Shown piece after piece: positions 32,061-40,318 of a DNA stretch of 64,000 nucleotides; position 1 is the first letter of the stretch, and each line of letters starts with the position of its first letter. The notes under the pieces were generated by a model. It saw only the letters and a program-made list of their open reading frames with translations. It did not search any database and had not been told where the DNA came from. Source of the DNA: Devosia naphthalenivorans (GTDB lineage Bacteria > Pseudomonadota > Alphaproteobacteria > Rhizobiales > Devosiaceae); NCBI RefSeq assembly GCF_003056355.1, contig NZ_PYVW01000008.1, positions 62,001 to 126,000 on the forward strand, in the 5' to 3' direction. A program made the position numbers and the translations under genes.

Positions 32061-32420
32061 CTATGAGCCACTACCACCCGGCTCCCCCAAAATCCCAACC
32101 AACACCTCCCCCACCCCATTCGCATTCCGCAACACATCGTCATTGCTAAACCGCACCACGCGATAACCCGCCGACTCCAGCACCGCCGTCCGCCGCGCAT
32201 CCCGCGCCACGCCCTCGTCACTATAGTGACCGCCACCATCGATCTCGAAGATCAGCTTCTCGCGCTTGCAGATAAAATCGACGAAATACACCCCAACCGG
32301 CGCCTGCCGCCGAAAGTGCCAACCACTGAACCGCCACGGATACAGCAGCGCCCAGAACCGCCGCTCCGCCTCCGTCTGATCCCGCCGCAACCGCCGCCCC
32401 ACGCTCACCGGATCGTCCAT
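32061..32420 (-). CDS. DUF559 (Vsr-like PD-(D/E)XK) endonuclease-fold protein
   Basis: 119 residues, DUF559 family, related to very-short-patch-repair endonucleases. Visible are the start RRLRRDQTEAERRFWALL, the core FRRQAPVGVYFVDFICKREKLIFEIDGGGHYSDEGVARDARR (with Asp and Glu of the PD-(D/E)XK fold) and GYRVVRFSNDDVLRN. The family has no firm physiological role; members are often near mobile DNA. The gene sits between two clusters of family-5 repeats. The ATG at 32420 follows a GGGGGGCGG stretch. Confidence 0.85.
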   Translation of the reverse strand: MDDPVSVGRRLRRDQTEAERRFWALLYPWRFSGWHFRRQAPVGVYFVDFICKREKLIFEIDGGGHYSDEGVARDARRTAVLESAGYRVVRFSNDDVLRNANGVGEVLVGILGEPGGSGS

Positions 32421-32511
32421 CCGCCCCCCAAGCAGAACTCAATCAGCCCAGCATCAACCAAGGCCAGCCCATCGGCAAGCCCACCACCCCCACCCCATCC
32501 CCATTGGGATT

Positions 32512-32815
32512 CCTCCCCCTCCCAAGGGGAGGCGAGGTGGGGGTCCATCACCGCTCTCTCAGCAGAACCCCCATCCTACCTCCCCTGAAAGGGGGAGGAG
32601 CCCAACACCTGCCCACCAAACTCGCCAAGTCCCCGATGGGATTCCTCCCCCTCCCAGGGGGAGGCGAGGTGGGGGTCCATCACCGCTCCCTCAGCCGAAC
32701 CCCCACCCAACCTCCCCCTGACAGGGGGAGGAGCCGACCATCTCGCCATCACCAAGCCAACCCCATCCCAGATAGTATCCCTCCCGCTCACAGGGGAGGC
32801 GAGGTGGGGGGTCCA
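32512..32815. repeat. Palindromic intergenic elements, family 5, tandem units
   Basis: Two full units (about 32512-32603 and 32639-32735) and a half unit (32777-32815), each with TCCCCCTCCCAGGGGGAGGC and GAGGTGGGGGTCCATCACC-type segments and their complements. The spacers differ, so the units are separate insertions or duplications. The region 32421-32511 holds no gene. Confidence 0.85.
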
Positions 32816-32865
32816 CTAACAGCCACTCAGAAAATTCGCGCCAGATCCACGAGGTAACGCAGCTA

Positions 32866-32906
32866 AGCTAGTTGGAGATGATAGGTTGTCGGGGAATGAA
32901 CTAGCT
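32866..32906. other. Inverted repeat downstream of the reverse transcriptase
   Basis: AGCTAGTT (32866-32873) and AACTAGCT (32899-32906), perfect eight-base arms around 25 bases. It lies about 110 bases past the RT stop codon, in DNA with no gene and visibly lower GC than the surroundings. It could be a transcript end or mark the edge of the acquired segment. Confidence 0.4.
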
Positions 32907-33018
32907 CGAACAGCTTTATACTATCGACGCCCCCGAACCGTCGGCCATCGTCAGCTGACAAGCGGATTTCAATCAGGCTACCTGTGCCCCCCCCTGTTAC
33001 CGGTAGTTTTGAGGTCAG

Positions 33019-34626
33019 TCAGGACTGGCCGTCACTCGTTTGCGCCAGATTTGCAAGATCTGTGATAACCAAGCCAAACTTTCCCTGCTTTGACTTCGCC
33101 CAATCACAAAACGACTTATCAAGTGGTTGTAGCATTCCGCCTCTTACAGCATCCACCCAGGTATCGTATTCGTCTTTCGGTAGACACGTGGCGCCAATAA
33201 TTAGCGCATACTGCTCAAACATGCTGAATTGATCAAATCTAGTCTTATTTTTCCTAAAATATGCGATATTCGAAATCGTAGCATTAATCAGAATAATCTG
33301 TCGGCCATCTAGCTCAGACACTCTCTCGATTTCTCCGAGTGTCTTTGCTGAGATCGGTGTTATCCGGCGGATAAATAGCTCCAACAACCAAGCTCTGATT
33401 ACGGGCACGCTTCGCCCCGCGCCTACCCGAAGGTGGCCAACTACCGACGGCGTAATGTCAAACTCGGCCGGAAGCGCACCAGATTTGGACAGATTGTCGA
33501 GAAGGAGGACGACGTCCTTGATAAAGGGCAGCAGCAATTCCAAGTTCGCACCAATAAACTGCACGCACTCGGCATTTTGAGTAATTCGTAGCGCCCTTAA
33601 AATGGACCGAATCTTACCAAAATCCCAGGACTCTGCGGCTAGCAAGTCTGAGAGCAGATCTACTAAGTTAAGAGCTTGTAGAGACGCCAGCTCATCTGCA
33701 TCCGGCTCGTCCGCCTCCTCGAAGTAGAGAGAATTGGATAGTGCCTCAAGTGCCGTCCTCTGAGTCTCGTCGAACGCATCAAGCCCCTCATCGTCGAGGT
33801 ATTCTACGTATTGATTTAGGGTAACCACCCGCGTCTTTTGAGCATTGAGAGTTAACCCCTCCGACAGAAGCACTTCCGCTGCAAAGGCCAAGGATCGATA
33901 CGCGCTTTCGCCCTTACGGATGTAAATCCTTATGTCGTCTACAAAGCGGGTGAAAAAGTACTCTTCGGCTTCCAGCGCATGATCAAAATCGGACAGGACA
34001 GCCTCGGCGATAAACCGGGACGCGGTCCCTCCAACTGGTATCCCGTAGGATTGTTTCGCACGTATCTTCTTGATTATTTTTTCAAGAAGAGCAGCAACTC
34101 CTTTGTTAGCTGACGCTGACCGCAAAACATTTTCGATTCTGTGAAAGTATATTCTTTGGTAGAAATCAGCTATGTCAGTAAAGACCACGTACTCTATATC
34201 GCCGGCCTTTGCGATCTCCCGTTGAAACTCGATCCAATCTCGGTAGGTTCGATCGTTTTTCAAGACAGAGCCGTCGCCCTTGTTTTCAAACCGATAAGAG
34301 AACGGCCCGAACCTCTCGTCTGGAGCCTTGAAATTTTCAAGATCTGGCGCAATCTCAACCGTCCCTGCCATCAGCAAAAGTGCATCCAGCATAACCAACT
34401 GGTTCGCAATCCTGAATCCGTATCGAGACTTCGGTGCCAACGCCTCGACTGAGTGGGACGGATAGAAATTGGAGACGTCGTACGTCTTGAGTTGATCGAC
34501 GACCTCGTCAGCCTTCTCGGAGAGGTAGACAAGTTCAAACAAGTGAGGGAAAATATCCGTGTCCCCAAATCGGCAAAGATGGCTAATAGCCGTATGAATC
34601 GAATCTTCTGATAGATATGTGGACAC
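33019..34626 (-). CDS. Abi/UG-like (probable defence-associated) reverse transcriptase
   Basis: 535 residues. Palm motifs of a reverse transcriptase: motif A YVVFTDIADFYQRI (Asp151), motif B GIPVGGTASRFIAEAV (195-210), the catalytic FVDD (228-231) followed by IRIYI, and motif D GLTLNAQKTRVVTL. Residues from about 285 to the end are helical with Leu-rich repeats and no maturase, endonuclease or integrase domain. The plan (RT plus alpha-helical C-terminus) is that of Abi/UG phage-defence RTs; the closest group (AbiK, Abi-P2 or another UG class) cannot be settled by eye. GTG start at 34626 with GGGGA six bases before. Codon use is AT-richer than in the neighbours, as expected for transfer. Confidence 0.85.
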   Translation of the reverse strand: MSTYLSEDSIHTAISHLCRFGDTDIFPHLFELVYLSEKADEVVDQLKTYDVSNFYPSHSVEALAPKSRYGFRIANQLVMLDALLLMAGTVEIAPDLENFKAPDERFGPFSYRFENKGDGSVLKNDRTYRDWIEFQREIAKAGDIEYVVFTDIADFYQRIYFHRIENVLRSASANKGVAALLEKIIKKIRAKQSYGIPVGGTASRFIAEAVLSDFDHALEAEEYFFTRFVDDIRIYIRKGESAYRSLAFAAEVLLSEGLTLNAQKTRVVTLNQYVEYLDDEGLDAFDETQRTALEALSNSLYFEEADEPDADELASLQALNLVDLLSDLLAAESWDFGKIRSILRALRITQNAECVQFIGANLELLLPFIKDVVLLLDNLSKSGALPAEFDITPSVVGHLRVGAGRSVPVIRAWLLELFIRRITPISAKTLGEIERVSELDGRQIILINATISNIAYFRKNKTRFDQFSMFEQYALIIGATCLPKDEYDTWVDAVRGGMLQPLDKSFCDWAKSKQGKFGLVITDLANLAQTSDGQS

Positions 34627-34656
34627 AGTATCCCCGTTCCAATTTGGACAATCATG

Positions 34657-34850
34657 CCCTAATACGTATAGACATTAGGATATATATTTCGGGCAACAGA
34701 TATTTCTCGTTTCTTGTGGTTCAATGGCACTAGCCCACTAAATTCTCGAAACTGTGAGGATTGCGCCTCACAAGGCTGCTCCCGTAGCAAGGTCACACGG
34801 AGCCTCTCTAGGTTCCCCCAGTCTGACTATGCGGCATCGCGGTGGCCGAT
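34657..34850 (-). other. Structured leader or possible non-coding RNA upstream of the reverse transcriptase
   Basis: Read on the minus strand toward the RT, this gene-free stretch contains the perfect hairpin TGTGAGG-N6-CCTCACA (34753-34772), a second possible stem AGGCT...GGAGCCT across 34773-34815, and the inverted repeat CCTAAT-N10-ATTAGG near 34658-34679 close to the RT start. Several UG RT systems need an RNA encoded next to the RT. Whether this stretch is transcribed is not known. Confidence 0.4.
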
Positions 34851-34914
34851 CTCAGCGCCACCTGTGCGGCCATCACCTCGTCGGCGGACCTGACCGCGGC
34901 GATTGACGCCAGCC

Positions 34915-35397
34915 CTACGTCTCCCAATCCGGATGCTGCCGATTGCTCGCCCTGATCCGCGGCAACATCCTCTCCGGATCATCCGCATAAGTCGGCTTGT
35001 CGCCCGGCAGCGCTTCCAGCCCATGCCACCAGCGCACCCTGCTCTCGACGCCATATTGCACCACGGGCGGCACGCGGTCGGGCTGGTCGAAGCTGCCGGC
35101 CAGCACGCCGATATCGGGATAGGCGGGATAGTCGAAAATCAGCGGGGTGCCGCAATCCTTGCAAAAGCCACGCCGGGCCACGGCCGAGCTGTGAAACCAG
35201 CTGATCGCCCCGCGCGTCACCACGAAATCGCTCTTGAGCACCGGGCAGATCACCGCGAACGACCCGCCCACCGCTTTCTGGCACATGCGGCAATGGCAGA
35301 CATGCACATTGTCCGGCTGCACGCCCACGGCATAGCGCACCGCGCCGCACTGGCAGCCGCCGGTCAATGCCTCATCGAGCTTGCGATACTCAACCAT
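34915..35397 (-). CDS. GFA-family (glutathione-dependent formaldehyde-activating-like) protein
   Basis: 160 residues of the CENP-V/GFA zinc family. Zinc-binding cysteines are in GGCQCGAVRYA, HVCHCRMCQKAVGG and GFCKDCGTPLIF; CPVLKSDFVV and the C-terminal VESRVRWWHGLEALPG are typical too. The named activity (S-hydroxymethylglutathione formation) is doubtful for most members. The ATG at 35397 follows GGGAGA by eight bases; the frame extends to 35460 without such a signal. Confidence 0.88.
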   Translation of the reverse strand: MVEYRKLDEALTGGCQCGAVRYAVGVQPDNVHVCHCRMCQKAVGGSFAVICPVLKSDFVVTRGAISWFHSSAVARRGFCKDCGTPLIFDYPAYPDIGVLAGSFDQPDRVPPVVQYGVESRVRWWHGLEALPGDKPTYADDPERMLPRIRASNRQHPDWET

Positions 35398-35549
35398 GGC
35401 TGAATTCTCCCTGGCCCCGCGCACCCCATGTAGATTGCGCCTCACACGCCAGATGTCCACACCGCCTTCATCACATCAGCGCCCGGCCTCTAGACTCTCA
35501 CATCAAGTCATTTTAGAACAAACGCAGAACATAACCTGTCGAGTCCATC

Positions 35550-35744
35550 ATGCCAACCTTCACCACCGAACTCGCCAACCGTTCCACCCGCGAACTGCCG
35601 CTAACCCTTGCCGAAGCCAGCCAGATGGCCGAGGCCGGCTTCAAGTTTGCCGAATTCGAGCCCGAATATGGCCGCTACCGCCTGAGCAAACCCTATGAAC
35701 TGGTGATCATCCGCGACACCAACACCCTGACCATCCGCCAGTAG
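35550..35744 (+). CDS. Small hypothetical protein
   Basis: 64 residues (start TFTTELANRSTRELP, with EFEPEYGRYRLSKPYELVIIRD toward the end). No signal peptide, membrane helix or known motif. Third-position GC and a compact, soluble-looking composition support a real gene, but the ribosome site is poor. It lies between the GFA gene and a hexamer repeat tract. Confidence 0.5.
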   Translation: MPTFTTELANRSTRELPLTLAEASQMAEAGFKFAEFEPEYGRYRLSKPYELVIIRDTNTLTIRQ

Positions 35745-35796
35745 CCGCCGCCCTGGCGTCCGCCCTTTTCGAGGGGCCGGCAGCACAGCAGATGCC

Positions 35797-36080
35797 CTCT
35801 GCCTCTGCCTCTGCCTCTGCCTCTGCCTCTGCCTCTGCCTCTGCCTCTGCTTCTGCTTCTGCCACTGCCCTCTGCCCTCACCCTCTGCCCGCTACCCTCC
35901 CCCTTCCCTTTCTGCCCAGCCTCCCCTCCCTCCACTTCCCTCCACTTCGCTCCACTTCCCTCCACTTCCCTCCACCTCCCTCTCCCCTACCTCCACCTCC
36001 CAACCCACCCTACCTCCACCTCCCAACCCGCCGTCCCAACCAACCCACCCACCTGCCCAACCAACCAACCCACCCTCCGC
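35797..36080. repeat. CTCTGC hexamer array and polypyrimidine tract
   Basis: Nine perfect CTCTGC units (35797-35850) are followed by two TTCTGC (to 35862), then about 200 bases of almost pure pyrimidine on the plus strand with CTCCACTTCCCT and CCCAACCCACC-type short repeats. In one plus frame the hexamer encodes Ser-Ala repeats, but no gene context supports a protein. Confidence 0.85.
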
Positions 36081-36198
36081 CCGACGCTTCTCGTGTTGCA
36101 AATAGGTCCTAATTGCATCTTCTGCCCACGGCACCACTTCCCTCAATCTTATCCCCATCCCACCGCATGCGCTTACGCTTGCCGCAAAGGGGGAACCG

Positions 36199-36603
36199 AT
36201 GATCCAGCCGATTTCATTTTCCAAAGTGCTCGACCACGAAAAGCTGTCCGAGCGGTTGATGGCGCTGCGGGCCATTGTGGCGGCGGCGCGCAAGGATGCG
36301 CCGGATAACCTTGCCAGCCCGACGCTTTGCGGCGCAGCCGGGCAGCTGCTCCGCGATCTCTATCGCCTGGTCTCGCGCGAGCCGGGCGCCCGCGCCCTGC
36401 CGCGTCTTGACCCACGACACCCGCCGGATCTGCGTACCCTGTCCACCATGCTGCGCGATGCTCAAGTGGCGCTCGACGCCTTTGCCTATGCGCATCGCGA
36501 CCATGATGACGACTATGGGGATAAATGGCTGACCGTGGAGGCAATCGAGGCCTTTCACGACGACCGCAAGAAGTTATCCCCCTCCGGTTTCGCCGCGCGA
36601 TAA
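36199..36603 (+). CDS. Hypothetical protein, 134 residues
   Basis: Soluble, helix-rich product (FSKVLDHEKLSERLMALRAIVAAAR, later RTLSTMLRDAQVALDAFAYAHRDHDDDYGDKW). No recognised domain. GGGGGA lies six bases before the ATG, which supports the start. It stands alone between the polypyrimidine tract and a structured gene-free stretch. Confidence 0.65.
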   Translation: MIQPISFSKVLDHEKLSERLMALRAIVAAARKDAPDNLASPTLCGAAGQLLRDLYRLVSREPGARALPRLDPRHPPDLRTLSTMLRDAQVALDAFAYAHRDHDDDYGDKWLTVEAIEAFHDDRKKLSPSGFAAR

Positions 36604-36611
36604 TGGGGCCG

Positions 36612-36653
36612 TTCCCGCCACACACGTGATGCCGACGAAGCATCAGGCGGGAA
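36612..36653 (+). other. Nested hairpin after the 134-residue gene
   Basis: Outer stem TTCCCGCC (36612-36619) with GGCGGGAA (36646-36653); inner stem TGATGC (36627-36632) with GCATCA (36640-36645). No T run follows. It may be part of the gene's 3' end. Confidence 0.5.
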
Positions 36654-36810
36654 GGCTGGCTGCCGGGGTCGCCCGGCGCCTGCGTGGATGCTGACCACCG
36701 GTCCGCCGGCGGAATGCGACATGGGCCAGACCATCGGCCATGCCGCAGACCGATCCGGAACCCCACAGGGGCGGCCGCTCGATGCGTGCGCAGGAAAATC
36801 AGGTCGTGCG

Positions 36811-36873
36811 AAGCGGCTTTCGCCTCTTCAACACTCAATCAGGGGGCGCAAGCCCTCGGGACGAAAGCCGCTT
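36811..36873. other. Inverted repeat in gene-free DNA
   Basis: Perfect 12-base arms AAGCGGCTTTCG (36811-36822) and CGAAAGCCGCTT (36862-36873) around 39 bases. The gap 36604-36924 contains this, the nested hairpin and nothing else I can support. Confidence 0.5.
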
Positions 36874-36924
36874 CACACCGTGTCACCGCAGGCTCCAGGG
36901 CTGTGCGGCGCTTCCGCACGTTTG

Positions 36925-37251
36925 TCACCAGATCGAATCCTCGCGGCCATCGTCATCCATGCTCGGACTCCCCAGGAACCGGAACGGGGTTACCGGGATC
37001 TTGGCGGACCAGCCGATGAGGTAGGACGCGTTGACCCAGCCCGCGCCGGAGACGAGGCACCAGCGGTCGTCGCGGGTGCAGTAGTCGAGGGTGACGCGGC
37101 TGCCGTTTTCCAGGCGCCCGATGGCGCGGTAGTCGGTGCCGGGGCCGGAGCGGACCGCGATGTTGCCGGAGACGCGCGCGGTAGGTTCGGCGGCGCTGGC
37201 GATGGTCGGCAGGGCCAATGCAACAGCGGCGATAATGAGGGGAAGGCGCAT
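36925..37251 (-). CDS. Exported SH3b-domain protein
   Basis: 108 residues. Signal peptide about 1-21 (ending IASA), then one bacterial SH3 domain with VSGNIAVRSGPGTDYRAIGRL, LDYCTRDDRWCLV and GWVNASYLIG. Probably periplasmic; SH3b domains often contact peptidoglycan. The ATG at 37251 follows AAGGAG by seven bases; the frame is open to 37305. One of four SH3b genes in the window. Confidence 0.82.
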   Translation of the reverse strand: MRLPLIIAAVALALPTIASAAEPTARVSGNIAVRSGPGTDYRAIGRLENGSRVTLDYCTRDDRWCLVSGAGWVNASYLIGWSAKIPVTPFRFLGSPSMDDDGREDSIW

Positions 37252-37313
37252 GAAAGGGCTCCTTTGCTGTGCCCTTTCAATGCGCCAGTCCCGCCGGTGG
37301 TTCAAGCGTTCGC

Positions 37314-37820
37314 CTAGAGGTTGACCTTTTCGTTATCGCCCATTTCGGGGGCAGCGCCGGTCACGGCCGCAAGGGCCATCTTGGCGGTGGCGACGAGCTG
37401 GTTGGGGCTGTCCCAAAGCTCGGCATCTTCGGGCGTGACGGTCAGCAGGCGGATGGACGGATCGTTCTCGTCATCCCACCAGGCCTTGTCGAAGTCGTTC
37501 CACAGCTCCTTGATCTTTGCGCGATCATTGCTGACGCGGGCGGAGCCTGAGATCACCACATATTTGTGGCCGCCATTGTCGGCCCAGGCGCAGGACACGA
37601 AAGGGAATTTCTCGACCTGCGAATTCTTGGCGCCGTCCTCGTCCACCAGGAAATAGATGGCGTGCTCTTCGCGGAACACGCGCGCCGAGAGCGGCCGGCT
37701 GCGCTGGCGTTCGCCATCCCAGGTGGTGAACATGCAAAAGTCGATCTTCTTGGCGAGCTCCCAGATGCGATCACGCGCTTCCTCGGGAGTCTTGTCGTTG
37801 TCGTGGTGTTCCTTGGCCAT
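37314..37820 (-). CDS. Pyridoxamine 5'-phosphate oxidase-like general stress protein
   Basis: 168 residues with the FMN-binding split-barrel fold (KIDFCMFTTWDGERQRSRPLSARVF, then AIYFLVDEDGAKNSQVEKFPFVSCAWADN, and YVVISGSARVSNDRAKIKELW). This is the general-stress-protein 26 group, not PdxH. The cofactor may be FMN or a deazaflavin. The ATG at 37820 follows AGGAG by seven bases. Divergent from the class V aminotransferase gene. Confidence 0.85.
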   Translation of the reverse strand: MAKEHHDNDKTPEEARDRIWELAKKIDFCMFTTWDGERQRSRPLSARVFREEHAIYFLVDEDGAKNSQVEKFPFVSCAWADNGGHKYVVISGSARVSNDRAKIKELWNDFDKAWWDDENDPSIRLLTVTPEDAELWDSPNQLVATAKMALAAVTGAAPEMGDNEKVNL

Positions 37821-37991
37821 GAGGCGCTCCTGCTGTTTCGTCGTGGCAGAACGAACGGGCCGCAGGGGAGTTGCGGTTATAATTTCACGCTGCGTCACCC
37901 TGCCGCCAAACGTTGCGCACCGACTCGATTGCCAAGCGCAGAGGCATTCGTCAGACATGTGTTGTTGAGCGCATAGCGAAAGGCCGCTGAA

Positions 37992-39209
37992 TTGTCCGAA
38001 AATCTGGCCCGGCAGTTCCTCATCCGTGAGGATGTCGTTTTCCTTAACCACGGCTCGTTCGGCGCCTGCCCTCGGCCGGTGTTCGAGACCTACCAGCATT
38101 GGCAGCTCGAACTCGAACGCCAGCCGGTGGAGTTCCTGGGCCGCGCGCTGACCGAGAACATGCGCCTGCCCCGCACCGCGCTCGCGACAGAGCTTGGCAC
38201 CACGCCCGAGAACATCGTCGGGCTCACCAACGCCACGACGGGCCTCAACATCGTTGCCCAGTCGCTTGATCTCAAACCCGGCGATCAGATCCTCACCACC
38301 GATCACGAATACTCCGCGCTGGAAAAGACCTGGGCCTATGTCTGCCGCAGGACGGGGGCGGAGATCGTGGTGGTCAACATACCCCTGCCGCTAGAAACCG
38401 AAGCGCAGTTCACCGATGCGGTGGTCGCAGGTATGACCGACCGCACCAGGGTGCTGTTCCTCAGCCATATCACCTCGCCAACGGCGCTGCTGTTCCCCAT
38501 CGAACGCGCCATCGCCGAAGCACGCAAACGCGGCATCTGGAGCGTCATCGATGGCGCGCACACGCCCGGCCACATTCCGCTCCAACTGGACGCGCTGGGG
38601 GCCGATTTCTACGCCGGCAACTGCCACAAATGGATGATGGCGCCCAAGGGATCGGCGTTTCTGCATGCCCGGCCGGAAGTGCAGGGCTTGCTCAATCCGC
38701 TGGTCATCAGCCATGGCTGGACCGCGCAATCCAGGGACGCTGGCGCCAAGGGCGCCTTCGGCAATTCCCCGTTCATTGACGAGATCGAAGTCCAGGGCAC
38801 GCGCGATCCGGCGCCTTGGCTCACCATTCCCACGGCCCTCGACTATCGCCGCGACAATGATTGGGTTAGTGTTCAGGCCCATTGCCAGGCGCTGGCGCAG
38901 GATACGGCGCGGCGCCTCGGCGTACTGACCGGCCTTGAGCCACTGAGCGCACCACAATTCTGCGCCCCGCAAATGGTCGCCATGCCGCTTCCGGAATGCA
39001 ACACCGAGCAGCTCAAGATCGATCTGATCGAGCGCTACAACATCGAAATGCCGGTCTTCAAATGGCAGGACCGCTGCATCGCGCGGCTGTCCGTGCAGGG
39101 CTATAACGGCAAGGCGCAGATGGACCTGCTGATCTCGGCGCTGACCGACCTGCTTGGCCTTGAGGCAGATTTGGCAGTACGGGCGACGCAGGCCGAGGGT
39201 GCAGCGTAA
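37992..39209 (+). CDS. Class V aminotransferase, isopenicillin-N epimerase-like
   Basis: PLP enzyme of 405 residues. The PLP lysine is in AGNCHKWMMAPKGSAF (Lys213); the cofactor Asp/His are in SVIDGAHTPGHIPLQL; the N-terminal glycine loop is VFLNHGSFGACPRPV. The family includes isopenicillin-N epimerases and ergothioneine EgtE-like lyases, so the reaction cannot be named. TTG start at 37992 with AAAGG nine bases upstream; no ATG lies near. Confidence 0.85.
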   Translation: MSENLARQFLIREDVVFLNHGSFGACPRPVFETYQHWQLELERQPVEFLGRALTENMRLPRTALATELGTTPENIVGLTNATTGLNIVAQSLDLKPGDQILTTDHEYSALEKTWAYVCRRTGAEIVVVNIPLPLETEAQFTDAVVAGMTDRTRVLFLSHITSPTALLFPIERAIAEARKRGIWSVIDGAHTPGHIPLQLDALGADFYAGNCHKWMMAPKGSAFLHARPEVQGLLNPLVISHGWTAQSRDAGAKGAFGNSPFIDEIEVQGTRDPAPWLTIPTALDYRRDNDWVSVQAHCQALAQDTARRLGVLTGLEPLSAPQFCAPQMVAMPLPECNTEQLKIDLIERYNIEMPVFKWQDRCIARLSVQGYNGKAQMDLLISALTDLLGLEADLAVRATQAEGAA

Positions 39210-39212
39210 AAC

Positions 39213-40238
39213 CTAGATCCAGCCGCTCAACTCGCGCCGCACCATGGCTTCGATCATGTCCATGCCTGCGGGGCTGGCGTTAAGGCATGGGATATAGGCG
39301 AAGTTTTCACCGCCCGCTTCCATGAAAATGTCGCGGCCGCCCATGGCGATTTCTTCCAGGGTTTCGATGCAGTCGGCGGAAAAGGCAGGCGCCAGGATCG
39401 CGACTTTCTTGATCCCCTTGCCGGGCAGCGCTTCAAGCGTCTTGTCGGTATAGGGTTCCAGCCACTTGGTCGGGCCGAAGCGTGACTGGAAGGTCACCAT
39501 CAGCTTTTCCTTGGGCCAGCCGAGATATTCTCGGACCAGGCGCGTCGTCTTGTGGCACTGGCAATGATAGACGTCGCCGCGCTCGAGATAGCTCACCGGC
39601 ATGCCGTGATAGCTGGTCAGCACCAGGTCGGGTTCGAAGTCGAGTGCCGCTACGCCGTCGCGGATCGAATTGCCCAGCGTCTCGATATATTTGGGGTCTT
39701 CGAAATAGGCTGGCGCCGTGCGCACGGCTGGCTGCCAACGCATGGTCTTGAGGATGTCGAAAGCCTTGTCGTTGGCCGTCGCCGTGGTGGTCGCGGAATT
39801 CTGCGGGTACAGCGGCACAAGCAGGATCTTGCTGCAGCCGGCCTTGTGCAGGCGCTCCAGCACGCTCTTGGTCGATGGATTGCCGTAGCGCATGGCGAAA
39901 TCCACCATGATGTTGTCGTGGCCGGCCATCCGCTCGGCCAGCGCCGCGGTCTGCTCGCGAGTGATCACCAGCAAGGGGCTGGCATTGTGTTCCTTGTCCC
40001 AGATCTGCGCATAGGCGTGGCCGCTTTTCTGCGGCCGCACCGACAGGATCACCAGGTTGAGAAGCGGCCACCACAACCATTTCGGCGTCTCGATGACCCG
40101 CGGATCGCTCAGGAATTCCTTGAGATAGCGCCGCACACTCCAGTAATCGGTAGCGTCCGGAGTGCCCAGATTGAGCAGCACGACGCCGATCTTGGGTTTG
40201 AGGACTTGCGGGTGCGACGGCGGCAAATGGTCGGACAT
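39213..40238 (-). CDS. hemH: Ferrochelatase
   Basis: Inserts Fe(II) into protoporphyrin IX, the last step of haem synthesis. 341 residues. The catalytic His is in VLTSYHGMPVSYLERG and the Glu is in CIETLEEIAMGG; GVVLLNLGTPDATDYWSVRRYLKEFLSD is the typical N-terminus. DVYHCQCHKT keeps cysteines seen in some proteobacterial enzymes. The ATG at 40238 begins the conserved part though its ribosome site is poor. It ends three bases from the convergent aminotransferase gene. Confidence 0.95.
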   Translation of the reverse strand: MSDHLPPSHPQVLKPKIGVVLLNLGTPDATDYWSVRRYLKEFLSDPRVIETPKWLWWPLLNLVILSVRPQKSGHAYAQIWDKEHNASPLLVITREQTAALAERMAGHDNIMVDFAMRYGNPSTKSVLERLHKAGCSKILLVPLYPQNSATTTATANDKAFDILKTMRWQPAVRTAPAYFEDPKYIETLGNSIRDGVAALDFEPDLVLTSYHGMPVSYLERGDVYHCQCHKTTRLVREYLGWPKEKLMVTFQSRFGPTKWLEPYTDKTLEALPGKGIKKVAILAPAFSADCIETLEEIAMGGRDIFMEAGGENFAYIPCLNASPAGMDMIEAMVRRELSGWI

Positions 40239-40318
40239 GGATGGCCAGTTTGGAGAGGTTCTAGGCTGCGCGCACCATAACCACATCACGCCCTCGCGCA
40301 AGGCGGCGATGGGTCGCG

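Noticed and set aside
33019-34626. Reverse transcriptase as retron, DGR or group II intron protein
   Set aside because: No retron YADD/VTG-type motifs, no variable or template repeat, no maturase domain and no intron RNA ends seen nearby.
31848-34914. Integrated element with att sites and integrase
   Set aside because: No integrase, transposase or direct repeats were seen at the borders of the low-GC segment, so only transfer of the RT gene is suggested.
35790-36112. Ser-Ala repeat protein from the hexamer tract
   Set aside because: Simple-sequence translation without ribosome site or non-repetitive coding part.
36688-37317. Plus-strand frames across 36.7-37.3 kb
   Set aside because: They overlap the SH3b gene on the other strand, which has a signal peptide, domain motifs and ribosome site.
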